Shown here: positions 44,335 through 53,827 of the stretch, piece by piece
Layout of the letters: each line of letters opens with the position of its first letter
Numbering within the stretch: the first letter of the stretch is position 1
Assembly (NCBI RefSeq): GCF_012317385.1
Contig: NZ_CP051144.1
Location: forward strand, 1,674,001 to 1,738,000
Origin: Romboutsia sp. CE17
GTDB lineage: Bacteria > Bacillota > Clostridia > Peptostreptococcales > Peptostreptococcaceae
Reading direction: 5' to 3'
Length of the DNA: 64,000 nucleotides
Translations under genes and position numbers: made by a program
Notes under the pieces: model-generated
The model's database searches: none
Told to the model about the DNA's origin: nothing
The model's input: only the letters and a program-made list of their open reading frames with translations

Positions 44335-44490
44335 AAAAAAACGTCCCTTAGTCAAAATAGACTAAGAGACGATTATTCGCGGTACCACTCTTATTGATAA
44401 GCCTCAATAATACTGAAACACGGCTACATAAAATGTAGTGAATTCTCTCCTATAGTCTAGCTATTAATTGCTAAGCAAAATAAAGGATAA
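44335..44490 (-). promoter_or_regulatory. second, partial T-box module (antiterminator + terminator, no Stem I)
   Basis: The minus-strand T-box core AGTGGTACCGCG (44378-44392) is followed by a terminator (CGTCTCTTAGTC / GACTAAGGGACG, then T7; 44335-44371). CTTATCAATAAGAGTGGTA is identical to the first module, and the terminator has the same plan. In the ~90 bases upstream I find only a small hairpin (CTACATTTTATGTAG) and no Stem I with specifier and distal loops. It looks like a partial duplication of the first module. Confidence 0.8.
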
Positions 44491-44493
44491 AAT

Positions 44494-44722
44494 AAAAAAG
44501 TCCCTTGGCTATAAATAGCCAAGAGACGAAACATTCCGCGTTACCACTCTTATTGATAAGTAAACTTATCCACTCAAACTCTTAAGGCGAGCAACCGATT
44601 ACCATACTACTACTTCAAGTAATCTCCTCCAAAGCTCTCTTCACTATATACTTCAATATTAGGCTCACACCAACCCTAACTCGCTGAAAATCCATTTATA
44701 GTTACTCTCTTTTTCCAAGGAT
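44494..44722 (-). promoter_or_regulatory. T-box leader with complete Stem I
   Basis: On the minus strand: Stem I with AGTA (loop E 5' strand, 44706-44703), GTTAGGGTTGGTGTGAGCC distal region, upper stem ACTATA/TATAGT, then GAA (44642-44640) followed by GAGAG. By analogy with glyQS (GAA then specifier), the codon is GAG (Glu); one base later it would read AGA (Arg). Then come stems II/III and the T-box AGTGGTAACGCGG (44550-44535) and terminator (44494-44527). Uncharged tRNA would stabilise the antiterminator and allow expression of the ABC transporter. Confidence 0.88.
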
Positions 44723-44997
44723 TTCTTTTATTAATTTAATCTTAATATAATTATATACAATTCTCAAATAATGTCAACTGTATTTTTTATATTTTTTATT
44801 TTTTATAAATTTTCTGTATATTCTATTTTATATAGCTTCTTAATAACTACAAACCAATCTAGTGATAGTACTTTTTAGTTATTAATTTATATATATTATT
44901 TAGTAAATATTAATATATTCATATTTATAAGTTATGCTTTATACCTTATAATAGACTTAAAGTTAATTAAAAATAACTAAGTTAGAAGGTGGGTAAA

Positions 44998-46059
44998 ATG
45001 TTTGAGACTTTATATGATAATTTATTAAATGAAGTTAGTAATGGGAATAGATGTGTAATGATTACATACTTAAATCTACATGACAATGTATCTGGTTCAA
45101 TAGAAGATAAATTTTTTTTAACTAAGGATGATATAGATAAAAAATCTATACCTCTATATAATGAAGTTTATATAAGAGCCAATAATGCTCTTTCAACTGG
45201 TAAAATCGATACAGTTCATATTAATGAAAATAAGCTTGTATTAATTGAGCCCTTTTTTCCTAAACCACGCTTAATAGTTTTTGGTGGTGGACATATAGCA
45301 AAACCATTAGTGGAATTTGCCTCTAAGGTTGGTTTTTCAGTAACTGTTATAGATGATCGACCTTATTTTGCAAACTCTACTCGATTCCCCGAGGCAGAAA
45401 AAGTTTTCTGTGAAGATTTTAAAAATTCTTTTAATCTTATTAAATTTAAGGAATCTGACTTTGTTGTTATTGTGACAAGAGGTCATAGACATGATGGATT
45501 AGTTTTACGTGAAGTTTTAAATCATAATCTTAGCTATATTGGTATGATCGGCTCCAAACGTAGAGTTAAAGGTATGATGGAAGAACTGATTTCAGAAGGC
45601 TATTCTAAAGAAGTTTTAGATAAAGTTAATTCACCAATTGGACTTGATATCGGTGCAGTTACACCTGAAGAAATAGCTATTTCTATAGTATCTCAACTTA
45701 TTAGCTTTAAAAATAAAAAAAATATAAAGGCTAATAGTTTTTCGTATCCTGAATTTGATAAAGAAGTTACTTTAGAAATAAGTAAAAAACCATCTATCCC
45801 AAGGGCTATATTAACAATAATTTCTTCTAAAGGATCTGTTCCTAGAAAATCTGGAGCCAAAATGATAACTTATCTTGATGGAAGGTCATTAGGAAGTATT
45901 GGTGGAGGATGTAGTGAAGCAGAGGTACTAACTAAAGCTAGAAGCATTATGGATAATAATGGATTCTTAATTCAACAAGTTGATATGACTGGAGATGTAG
46001 CAGAATCTATAGGCATGGTATGTGGTGGAGTTATGGATGTTCTTATAGAAGTATTTTAA
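44998..46059 (+). CDS. XdhC/CoxI family protein (Mo-hydroxylase maturation-like)
   Basis: 353 residues. The Rossmann domain (XdhC_C) comes first in the recognisable part: LIVFGGGHIAKPLVEFA (about residues 90-106), VIDDRPYFANSTRFPEA, FVVIVTRGHRHDGLVL, YIGMIGSKRR and GLDIGAVTPEEIAISI. The XdhC_CoxI-type motif follows at the C-terminus (SIPRAILTIISSKGSVPRKSGAKM ... SIGGGCSEA), the reverse of the usual order; the N-terminal ~85 residues may be a degenerate second copy. XdhC proteins insert sulfurated Mo cofactor into xanthine dehydrogenase-like enzymes. No such enzyme is in the window. ATG with AGAAGGTGGG. Confidence 0.82.
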   Translation: MFETLYDNLLNEVSNGNRCVMITYLNLHDNVSGSIEDKFFLTKDDIDKKSIPLYNEVYIRANNALSTGKIDTVHINENKLVLIEPFFPKPRLIVFGGGHIAKPLVEFASKVGFSVTVIDDRPYFANSTRFPEAEKVFCEDFKNSFNLIKFKESDFVVIVTRGHRHDGLVLREVLNHNLSYIGMIGSKRRVKGMMEELISEGYSKEVLDKVNSPIGLDIGAVTPEEIAISIVSQLISFKNKKNIKANSFSYPEFDKEVTLEISKKPSIPRAILTIISSKGSVPRKSGAKMITYLDGRSLGSIGGGCSEAEVLTKARSIMDNNGFLIQQVDMTGDVAESIGMVCGGVMDVLIEVF

Positions 46060-46115
46060 CTTTATCTAACTTTGTAAGTTATATATATTCAATTTTCAAT
46101 TTCTTATCATAATGT

Positions 46116-46153
46116 AAAAAAACCGTATCACTTACTTGTGATGCGGTTTTTTA
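46116..46153. terminator. hairpin terminator after xdhC
   Basis: AAAAAACCGTATCAC pairs with GTGATGCGGTTTTTT around 6 bases. A very similar sequence recurs at 62903-62937. Confidence 0.8.
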
Positions 46154-46313
46154 ATTTAGTTTTTAAAACATAAAATATTTCTTAGTATACTTCTATTATT
46201 CCCCCACCATTTCATTATGTATAATTTACAGAACTGTTTTCCTTTTTACTTGAACCATTCCTCATAATCGCCTCATAAATTAAATACTCTATACCAAAGC
46301 CTGTATAATAGCA

Positions 46314-47216
46314 CTACTTGTTATGTGAAGAGTTATCACAGGATAATATCTCAACAAATTTTGTAGATGCTAATGAAAGTGGAACACTCTTTAAATAACA
46401 AACACCAATACTTCTTTTAGGTATTTCCTCTAAAAGATTAATCTCATACAATACTTCCTTTTCTAAATAATCCTTTGAGAATTCCTTTACTACACAAGCT
46501 ATACCTAAGTTTATCTTTGCAAACTCCAATAATAAATCAAATGATCCAAGTTCAAATTCTGGAGAGATTTCTATCCCTTTAGATAGCATGAACTTCTCTA
46601 CATACTTTCTTGAATTTGAGCTAGGCTCTAAGAATATTAAAGGATACTTCACTATTTCTTGTAATGAAATTTTATACTTTGCTAAATCCTTATACTTATC
46701 TCCACAAACAAAAATATCTCTAACATCTCTACAAGGAATTACTTCTAATGAATAGTCATCAACTGGAAGATTACAGATTGCAATATCAATTTCTCCTGAC
46801 TTAATTAAGGCACAAAGTTCTAATGTTGTACCATTTATAATCTTAAACTTGAGATTAGGATATTTATTATGAAAGTCTTCTAAATATGGAAGTAGAAAAT
46901 ACTTTGATATAGTATCTCCCACACCGATCTTTAACTCTCCAACTGCTAAATCTTTAAATTCTAATATTTTTTCTTCTCCAGTATTAATTAAATTAATTGC
47001 TGAATTTATATATTCAAATAAAAGACTTCCCTCGTTAGTTAATGATACTCCCCTTGGTGTTCTATTAAAAAGTCTAGTATCGAGTTCTCTTTCTAATTGC
47101 ATTATAGCTTGACTCACAGCTGGCTGTGTCATGTAAAGCTCCTTTGCTGCCTTCGAAAAGCTTTTTCTCTTTCCTACCTGCAAAAACACCTTATATAAAT
47201 CTAATTTAGTAACCAT
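46314..47216 (-). CDS. LysR family transcriptional regulator
   Basis: 300 residues. N-terminal winged helix (LYKVFLQVGKRKSFSKAAKELYMTQPAVSQAIMQLE, about 5-40) and a periplasmic-binding-protein-like effector domain (about 90-295). Divergent from the CofE-like gene with ~115 bases between, the classic LysR arrangement, and a T-N11-A-type palindrome lies in the gap. Likely activator of the CofE-like gene. Effector unknown. Confidence 0.88.
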   Translation of the reverse strand: MVTKLDLYKVFLQVGKRKSFSKAAKELYMTQPAVSQAIMQLERELDTRLFNRTPRGVSLTNEGSLLFEYINSAINLINTGEEKILEFKDLAVGELKIGVGDTISKYFLLPYLEDFHNKYPNLKFKIINGTTLELCALIKSGEIDIAICNLPVDDYSLEVIPCRDVRDIFVCGDKYKDLAKYKISLQEIVKYPLIFLEPSSNSRKYVEKFMLSKGIEISPEFELGSFDLLLEFAKINLGIACVVKEFSKDYLEKEVLYEINLLEEIPKRSIGVCYLKSVPLSLASTKFVEILSCDNSSHNK

Positions 47217-47259
47217 ATAAGTACTCCTTATAATATATATCTATTCTATTTATTTTACT

Positions 47260-47278
47260 TATACCATTTATTGGTATA
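47260..47278. promoter_or_regulatory. candidate LysR operator
   Basis: TATACCA-TTTAT-TGGTATA, an exact 7-5-7 inverted repeat of the T-N11-A class between the divergent LysR and CofE-like genes. Confidence 0.6.
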
Positions 47279-47333
47279 TACTACAAGAGTATGAATATTT
47301 AAAATCAATTTTAATTTGTCAGGAGGGGTTATT

Positions 47334-48524
47334 TTGGAAAGAACCGTTGGTACAGTTGTTAGAGGACTTCGTTGTCCAATCATTAAAGAAGGGGATAAAA
47401 TCGAGGATATTGTTGTAGAAAGTGTACTTAAAGCTTCAGAAGCTGAAGGCTTTACTATAAATGATAAAGATATAGTTACTGTAACTGAATCAATAGTTGC
47501 ACGTGCTCAAGGAAATTATGCTTCTATAGATAATATTGCTACAGATATTAAAGCTAAATTTGGTGACGATACTATTGGTGTAATATTCCCAATCTTAAGT
47601 CGTAACCGTTTTGCAATCTGCCTTCGTGGTATAGCAAAGGGAGCTAAGAAAATAGTATTAATGTTAAGCTATCCATCTGATGAGGTTGGAAATCACTTAG
47701 TTGATTTAGATATGTTAGATAATAAAGGTGTTAATCCTTGGACAGATGTTTTAACAGAACAAGAATTCCGTAATCTATTTGGATATAATAAACATCCTTT
47801 CACAGGTGTTGATTATATTGATTACTATAAATCTTTAGTAGAAGAATATGGTGTTGAGTGTGAAGTAATATTCTCAAACAACCCTAAGACTATCTTAAAT
47901 TATACAAAGAGCGTTCTTACTTGTGACATTCATACAAGATTTAGAACTAAGAAAATTTTAAAAGCAAATGGTGTAGAAAAAGTTTATAGCCTTGATAATA
48001 TATTATGTGAATCTATTGATGGAAGCGGATGTAATGAAGAATATGGATTATTAGGTTCAAATAAATCAACAGAAGAAACTATTAAATTATTCCCTCGTGA
48101 CTGTCAACCTATAGTTGATAATATACAAGCTATTCTTAAAGAAAAGACAGGAAAAGATATTGAAGTTATGATTTATGGAGATGGAGCTTTCAAGGATCCA
48201 GTGGGTAAGATTTGGGAACTTGCTGACCCAGTAGTTTCACCAGCCTATACATCAGGTTTAAATGGTACTCCAAATGAAATAAAATTAAAATATCTTGCTG
48301 ATAATAACTTCGCTGATTTAAAAGGTGAAGAACTTAAGAGTGCAATATCAGAATATATTAAAAATAAAGAATCAGATTTAGTTGGATCTATGGAGTCACA
48401 AGGTACTACTCCAAGAAGACTTACTGACCTTATAGGATCATTATCTGACTTAACATCAGGAAGTGGAGATAAAGGAACTCCTATTATATTCATCCAAGGT
48501 TATTTCGATAATTATACAAAATAA
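47334..48524 (+). CDS. CofE-like protein (coenzyme F420-0:L-glutamate ligase family)
   Basis: 396 residues. The N-terminal region resembles F420_ligase (PF01996): IKEGDKIEDIVVESVLKASEAEG then DKDIVTVTESIVARAQGNYASIDNIA. CofE ligates L-glutamate to coenzyme F420-0 with GTP and is usually ~250 residues; here ~150 residues extra, including IHTRFRTKKILKANG and a GSMESQGTTPRRLTDLIGSLSD tail. Clostridia are not known to make F420, so a different amide-bond substrate is likely. TTG start with CAGGAGGGG. LysR-controlled. Confidence 0.75.
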   Translation: MERTVGTVVRGLRCPIIKEGDKIEDIVVESVLKASEAEGFTINDKDIVTVTESIVARAQGNYASIDNIATDIKAKFGDDTIGVIFPILSRNRFAICLRGIAKGAKKIVLMLSYPSDEVGNHLVDLDMLDNKGVNPWTDVLTEQEFRNLFGYNKHPFTGVDYIDYYKSLVEEYGVECEVIFSNNPKTILNYTKSVLTCDIHTRFRTKKILKANGVEKVYSLDNILCESIDGSGCNEEYGLLGSNKSTEETIKLFPRDCQPIVDNIQAILKEKTGKDIEVMIYGDGAFKDPVGKIWELADPVVSPAYTSGLNGTPNEIKLKYLADNNFADLKGEELKSAISEYIKNKESDLVGSMESQGTTPRRLTDLIGSLSDLTSGSGDKGTPIIFIQGYFDNYTK

Positions 48525-48631
48525 TAAATTTAAAAATTCAAGACTCTAGATAATTATGTGTAATTAATTATAATATTGGTAAATCATCGTTAATTATTTA
48601 TTTTTTAGATATTTAATTTTAAGAAAATAGA

Positions 48632-48670
48632 AAGACCTATAATAAATCAATTATAGGTCTTCAATTTTTT
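48632..48670 (+). terminator. hairpin terminator after cofE-like gene
   Basis: AAGACCTATAAT pairs with ATTATAGGTCTT around 6 bases, followed by a T-rich run. Confidence 0.75.
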
Positions 48671-48900
48671 TACCTTATTTCTATTACTGAAACTTTATTT
48701 ATATATAATACAAGAGATAATTATCTTGAGATATTTCATTTATATCTTCTATAAACAGCATTTTCAAATACACCTTTGACTTTTTAATTGATGGATAACA
48801 GTCTTTATCACATCATAGACTTTATATTATTTTGTGTTAATTTTAATTTACAAAGAATTTCATAATTCTTGTTAAGTATAGTAATCATTCCTTTCGTGGA

Positions 48901-48946
48901 TTTCAATGGTGGAGACGATTTACAAGAATCATCCCCACTATTGAAT
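48901..48946 (-). terminator. hairpin at the end of the cellulose operon
   Basis: On the minus strand TTCAATAGTGGGGA pairs with TCTCCACCATTGAA (one mismatch). It lies directly after the endoglucanase stop; no T tract follows. Confidence 0.55.
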
Positions 48947-49972
48947 TTAATAATTAGAAAATGCATTTTTAACAAATTTTCCAACAGATGTTAATTCATC
49001 ATTATTCCACCTACTCAATTTATCAATATCATATCTAATAAATGAATATGGTTCGTCTTTATTACTTAAAGACCAATTAATCCAACTAATATTATTCTGC
49101 TTTAAAAATTCTAGAAATTCTCTTCCTTTTTTTAAATCTATATCTGCATCATTTTTTTCTGGGCTAAATCCCCATTCAGAAATAAATACTGGTATATTAT
49201 TTTTCAATGCATCATTTAATAAATATTTATAACCTCCATCACTTGTTCCCGTGTATAAATGATAAGTATACATTATATTTTCATACTCTAAAGGATCATT
49301 TATAGCACTCTTTATATCTATACAATGATTAGGAGTTCCTATAAGTATTATAGCATCCGGTGAATTTTTCCTTATTATTGGTATTATAATATTTGCATAC
49401 TCTTTTATATCATTCCATGAAGTTTCCTCATTGGGTTCATTGAATATTTCATATATTATCCCTGGTTCATCTTTATATCTAGTTGATATTTCATCAAAGA
49501 ACTCTTTAGCTTCTTCTATATGTATGTTAGGATTATTATCTTTTAGTGTATGCCAATCCACTATTGCATACATATCTGATCCTAAAATATTTTCTATTCC
49601 TTGAAGCAGATTTTTCATTGCTTCTTTTTTATTATAAATATATCCTTTATTTTCATCTGTATACATCGCCAATCTAATAGTGTTAGCTCCATATTCAGAT
49701 AATGTATTTAAACTTCTTGTATTTATATATTCTGGGTACCACATAAGACCATGGCTACTCATTCCTTTTAACCGTACTATATCGCCTTTCTCATTTACAA
49801 GATTTGTTCCCTTTACTAATAATTGTCCATTTCGATCTACGCCGTTTTTATTTACATCGTATTCATCCTGACTTAGTTTTTGTAACAAAAACATATTTGA
49901 CAATATACTTATTAATAATGTAATAAGTATAATTACATTAAATCTAGATTGTCTCACTTTTTTATTAAGCAT
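48947..49972 (-). CDS. ccsZ: GH5 endo-beta-1,4-glucanase of the cellulose synthase operon
   Basis: 341 residues with an N-terminal membrane anchor (about 12-30) and a GH5 TIM barrel. Acid/base Glu in IYEIFNEPNEE (about residue 185) and nucleophile Glu in VFISEWGFSP (about 275); VKGMSSHGLMWYPEYIN and YAIVDWHTLKD are family markers. Cellulose synthesis operons need such a hydrolase to trim or release the polymer; the C. difficile counterpart is CcsZ. ATG at 49972 is preferred because GAGGAAC lies upstream. It overlaps the synthase gene. Confidence 0.85.
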   Translation of the reverse strand: MLNKKVRQSRFNVIILITLLISILSNMFLLQKLSQDEYDVNKNGVDRNGQLLVKGTNLVNEKGDIVRLKGMSSHGLMWYPEYINTRSLNTLSEYGANTIRLAMYTDENKGYIYNKKEAMKNLLQGIENILGSDMYAIVDWHTLKDNNPNIHIEEAKEFFDEISTRYKDEPGIIYEIFNEPNEETSWNDIKEYANIIIPIIRKNSPDAIILIGTPNHCIDIKSAINDPLEYENIMYTYHLYTGTSDGGYKYLLNDALKNNIPVFISEWGFSPEKNDADIDLKKGREFLEFLKQNNISWINWSLSNKDEPYSFIRYDIDKLSRWNNDELTSVGKFVKNAFSNY

Positions 49973-52220
49973 TAGCAAGTTCCTCTTTATTTTCTATAGA
50001 TCCAGCCCAACTTAGTAATATCTCTCTAAAACCTTCATCGTTCGAAATATTTTTCCAGTCATCTATTTTGTATAAAGTATTGTCTTTTGCTGTAGATTTA
50101 TCACATTTTATACATCTTAAAACTAAGTCATCTCTCAATTCTATATTAATATTTTTATTATCTAACCTTCCTTTAAATAGTATATACTCATAGTTAAAGT
50201 TAACTACTTCAACTATATTCCCATCTGTTGTATTAACATTTACTTTTAATCGTATCCTTGGTAACTTTCTATTAGAAGTCCTGTGTTTTTTACTTCTGTT
50301 AATCGTATTTAATTTGATTTCCTTAATAGTATTTGATTTCATCTTAGTCGACAAAGTATGACCTCTATCATATACTATCTGATAATACTCATTTTTATCT
50401 TTTTGTGATACATGATTTAGTTTGATGCTATATTTCCATTTATCCATAAATTTATCCACGTGAACTACTCTACCTTTTAAATTCGCTTTGTAATGTAAAT
50501 ATTTAATACTTATATCTATATCTTCATCATATGGTATGTACTCTGGAGTATCTATTGTAAAGCTCATTCCATATTCTGAAATATCGAATGTAGTAGCTTT
50601 TAATAACCTTTCATTAAAACTTATATCTACATCTAGATTAGTATAGTATCTTTCCTCACTTCTGTAATTTACACGACTGAGCATGAAAAATATAGCCATA
50701 ATAAGAAAATACAGATTCATAACTAACCAAAATATAATTACTATACTACCTAAATGTTTATATTTCATAAAATCTTCTACTGAGAATATTAAACCAAATA
50801 CTGATGCAACTATTAAAATGATATGAGGTATTGAATATTTAAAATCTACATTCTTTGATGATATTCTTTCTTTCGATGTTACATTAAATTTTTTAAGGGT
50901 AATACCTATAGTTTCAAGTAGTATTGGTATTACTAAGTATGGAAAGATTATAGTATCAACTATATTACTCCACTTTTGATTTCTTAAATTACCAGATAAA
51001 TATCTTAAAGATATATTGTATAGTAAATATGATGGCATCCATATAAGCATTAGTTCTTTTGTACTGCACTCTACTATAATTAAACCAAATACGGAATATA
51101 ATATGGGAGATATTATATATATAAATCGTCTAAAAAATGTAGTCCAATATAAAAAACAGGTTATATAACTTAGCTTAGCTCTAATACCTAGATTTGAAAA
51201 TAAAAATTTGAAACTTCTTATGGTTTTGACACATCCTCTTCCCCATCTTTGACGCTGTTTTATCAAACTCTTAAAATCAATTGGTGCTAATCCGTGTGCT
51301 AATACCTCTGATATTGCAAAGCATTTATATCCTTTACTTTGTATTTTTATACCTGTTGCAAAATCTTCCGTTATATTTTTTATCGCTATACCACCAACTT
51401 CTTCTAATGCTTCTCTAGATATCAAAGTATTCGAACCTGCATATATAGGTGAATTCGTACGATTTCTACCCACATTGACTTCCTTGAAGAAGTAATCCTG
51501 TTCATTAGGAATGTTCTGTTCTGAATATAAATTATATTGGAATAAATCTGGATTGTAAAAACTTTGAGGTGTTTGTATAAACCCAATTTTATAATTTACA
51601 TCTATTTCTTTTCTTCTTACCCATCTATTGTCTTCATCCTTTTTCATAAGTGGTAAACTAAAATAAGGAACAGTCTTCATTAAAAAATCACTTCGTGGTA
51701 TCATATCTGCATCAAAGGTAGCTACAAGAGGTGATGTAGTTTTACTTAATGCGTTGTTTAAATTTCCTGCTTTTGCATGTTTATTTTCAGCTAATCCTAT
51801 ATATCCTATCCCTATTTGCTCTGCAAGCTCTTTCATTTCTACTCTATTTGTATCATCACATATGTAAATATGAATTTTACTTTTATCTGGATATTTCATA
51901 TGTGTACAACCATTAACCGTTTTATATAATATTTCTGCTGACTCTGTATGAGTTGCTATTAATACATCAACATCTGGGTAAAGTTCTATGGGTATTTCTG
52001 GCATTTCTGGTTCTTTATTTGAACTTAAATTTTTGTAATGTGAAAAAGCTTCTATTACCCCAATAGTTTCTGCTATTGCAAGTGATAATCCTGCTATTAA
52101 GGATATCATTCCATGTTGTGTTGGAATTGTAAAAAATAATCTCCAGAATATATATATAAATGCAGTCATACTAGCTGCTACTAATAAAATTTTCTTTTTC
52201 ATATTAGTCCCCTTTTTCAT
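49965..52220 (-). CDS. ccsA: cellulose synthase catalytic subunit (GT2) with C-terminal PilZ domain
   Basis: About 751 residues, BcsA-like. Two N-terminal transmembrane helices, then the GT2 domain: DVLIATHTESAE, FDADMIPRSDF (DxD), ITEDFATG (TED) and KQRQRWGRG (QxxRW), then about five transmembrane helices and a PilZ-like domain (about 515-640) with RSEERYY and TFDISEYGMSF, the c-di-GMP motif (RxxxR, D/NxSxxG). It polymerises UDP-glucose to beta-1,4-glucan and exports it. Three in-frame ATGs lie at 52226, 52220 and 52202; the ribosome binding site favours 52220 or 52202. Confidence 0.88.
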   Translation of the reverse strand: MKKGTNMKKKILLVAASMTAFIYIFWRLFFTIPTQHGMISLIAGLSLAIAETIGVIEAFSHYKNLSSNKEPEMPEIPIELYPDVDVLIATHTESAEILYKTVNGCTHMKYPDKSKIHIYICDDTNRVEMKELAEQIGIGYIGLAENKHAKAGNLNNALSKTTSPLVATFDADMIPRSDFLMKTVPYFSLPLMKKDEDNRWVRRKEIDVNYKIGFIQTPQSFYNPDLFQYNLYSEQNIPNEQDYFFKEVNVGRNRTNSPIYAGSNTLISREALEEVGGIAIKNITEDFATGIKIQSKGYKCFAISEVLAHGLAPIDFKSLIKQRQRWGRGCVKTIRSFKFLFSNLGIRAKLSYITCFLYWTTFFRRFIYIISPILYSVFGLIIVECSTKELMLIWMPSYLLYNISLRYLSGNLRNQKWSNIVDTIIFPYLVIPILLETIGITLKKFNVTSKERISSKNVDFKYSIPHIILIVASVFGLIFSVEDFMKYKHLGSIVIIFWLVMNLYFLIMAIFFMLSRVNYRSEERYYTNLDVDISFNERLLKATTFDISEYGMSFTIDTPEYIPYDEDIDISIKYLHYKANLKGRVVHVDKFMDKWKYSIKLNHVSQKDKNEYYQIVYDRGHTLSTKMKSNTIKEIKLNTINRSKKHRTSNRKLPRIRLKVNVNTTDGNIVEVVNFNYEYILFKGRLDNKNINIELRDDLVLRCIKCDKSTAKDNTLYKIDDWKNISNDEGFREILLSWAGSIENKEELANA

Positions 52221-52240
52221 AGCCATCCCCCTTCATTTTT

Positions 52241-53827
52241 TTAATCTCTTTGTACGAGGATTATAGATAGTATAAATATACCTATGAATATTGCTGATAG
52301 TATACTAGTAACTCTTGTTTTTTTATCGCTGCCTAATATAAAGTCTTTTACTTTTTCTAATGAACTTTTATTTATCTCATTTTCATTAAATTCACTAAAT
52401 TGGTATAATGAGTCTATATTTTCATCTAACCATTTTCCATGTTCCCTTATAACTAATTTCATTTTTTCAATTTCAGTATTATATTCTCCCTCATATTTCC
52501 ACCTCTTTATATCTCTTTCAACGCTAGTTCCCAAAAAACTCACTGTATCATCTATATATTTTATTAAATTTTTCTCACTTAATATATTTTTTCTTAAATA
52601 GTTGTATCTATCTATCACTTTTTTCGTAAAATTAGGATCCTTTAATAGCTGTCTAAACCAAGGTGCATCATGCATAGCTGTAGAGTCAACTTTTAATGTG
52701 TTTTGTGACTTTATATCATTATCTAAGCACATATCAAAATCCCAAACTGGACCCATGCTAATTTTAGAACCATTTTCTTTATATATATAAGTTGAATAAT
52801 ATCCAGAGTCATAGTTAGCAAAAAACTCATTTATTATAAAATAATCTATAAATGATTCTACATTTATATAATCTCTATAATTGTAAAACTCATCAATGTC
52901 ATCAGAATAAATACATTCTTCAAACTTATTTATATCATTAGTTATATACTCTATGGTTTTTTCTGTTATTTCACCCTTTTTGGGGTATTTAACTTCTAAA
53001 TATCCAACAGGAAGTTTATTCTTAGTTGAATAATTATCTAAAAGTATAACATCTTCTTCAAACCTATCCCTTCTGAGCAAATATGATGATTTTGTAAATT
53101 TATTATCATACTTAGAAATGTTGACTCTATCTTCTCCTTGTTTTATATTTTCCATCATAAGGTATACACCTTCATAAGTATACTCATCATCATCCTTTAT
53201 TACCACTTCACAGTACCTTACATCTGGAGTATATGGCATTATTTCGCCTGCAATATTTAAAGCCACATAATTTCTAAGTAGAGTTTTATCTATATAAGAT
53301 ATATTTAGTACCCATTCCCACTCTTCTCCCATACCTAATATATCTTGCTTATTTTTACTTCCATCTTTATTTATTGTTTTTATTAAGTATTGTTTTTTAG
53401 GAAATCTAGTTGATGTGTTACCTCTTTGTCGGATTAATATATCCGATTTATTGGTAGGCTTATCTTTAATATTATTTACACTTCCCTCATTATCAATAAT
53501 AGTTATGTTACCATCAACGTATGGATCTATATCCAATGGTGCATAATACCCTTTTTCTGCGTTCCAAACAACACCAGACTCTATACTCTCTCCATTAGTA
53601 TCTATAATTACTAATGGTAAATGAGTACTAAAAGAATCACTTATAGTATAATCCTCTTTCATATCAAATTCTCTCGGTTGATTTTTTATATCTTCCTGTC
53701 TATGATGATGTACTCTTTTCTGAGAATTTTTTTCTATAAATATAGATAGTGAAATACTTGATACTAATAATCCTATTACTACTAATATACTTATATTTCT
53801 TTTACTAGCTAATAATTTTTTCATCAT
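52241..53827 (-). CDS. CotH kinase family protein, membrane-anchored
   Basis: 528 residues with an N-terminal transmembrane segment (about 12-30), a CotH kinase-like domain (about 75-430) and a C-terminal transmembrane segment (about 505-525). Features: RQRGNTSTRFPKKQYLIKT, GVYLMMENIKQGEDR and KISMGPVWDFDMCLDND (metal-binding D in the D-F-D region). CotH is a spore-coat protein kinase in Bacillus; homologues occur in clostridial cellulose operons, where their substrate is unknown. The start overlaps the DUF4956 stop by 4 bases. Confidence 0.85.
   Translation of the reverse strand: MMKKLLASKRNISILVVIGLLVSSISLSIFIEKNSQKRVHHHRQEDIKNQPREFDMKEDYTISDSFSTHLPLVIIDTNGESIESGVVWNAEKGYYAPLDIDPYVDGNITIIDNEGSVNNIKDKPTNKSDILIRQRGNTSTRFPKKQYLIKTINKDGSKNKQDILGMGEEWEWVLNISYIDKTLLRNYVALNIAGEIMPYTPDVRYCEVVIKDDDEYTYEGVYLMMENIKQGEDRVNISKYDNKFTKSSYLLRRDRFEEDVILLDNYSTKNKLPVGYLEVKYPKKGEITEKTIEYITNDINKFEECIYSDDIDEFYNYRDYINVESFIDYFIINEFFANYDSGYYSTYIYKENGSKISMGPVWDFDMCLDNDIKSQNTLKVDSTAMHDAPWFRQLLKDPNFTKKVIDRYNYLRKNILSEKNLIKYIDDTVSFLGTSVERDIKRWKYEGEYNTEIEKMKLVIREHGKWLDENIDSLYQFSEFNENEINKSSLEKVKDFILGSDKKTRVTSILSAIFIGIFILSIILVQRD

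Larger units (their letters stand above)
48525..48946. other. intergenic region with two 3' end hairpins
   Basis: About 420 bases between convergent genes. It holds the CofE-like terminator (48632-48662) and a hairpin near the endoglucanase gene (48901-48946). I see nothing that codes. Confidence 0.6.
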
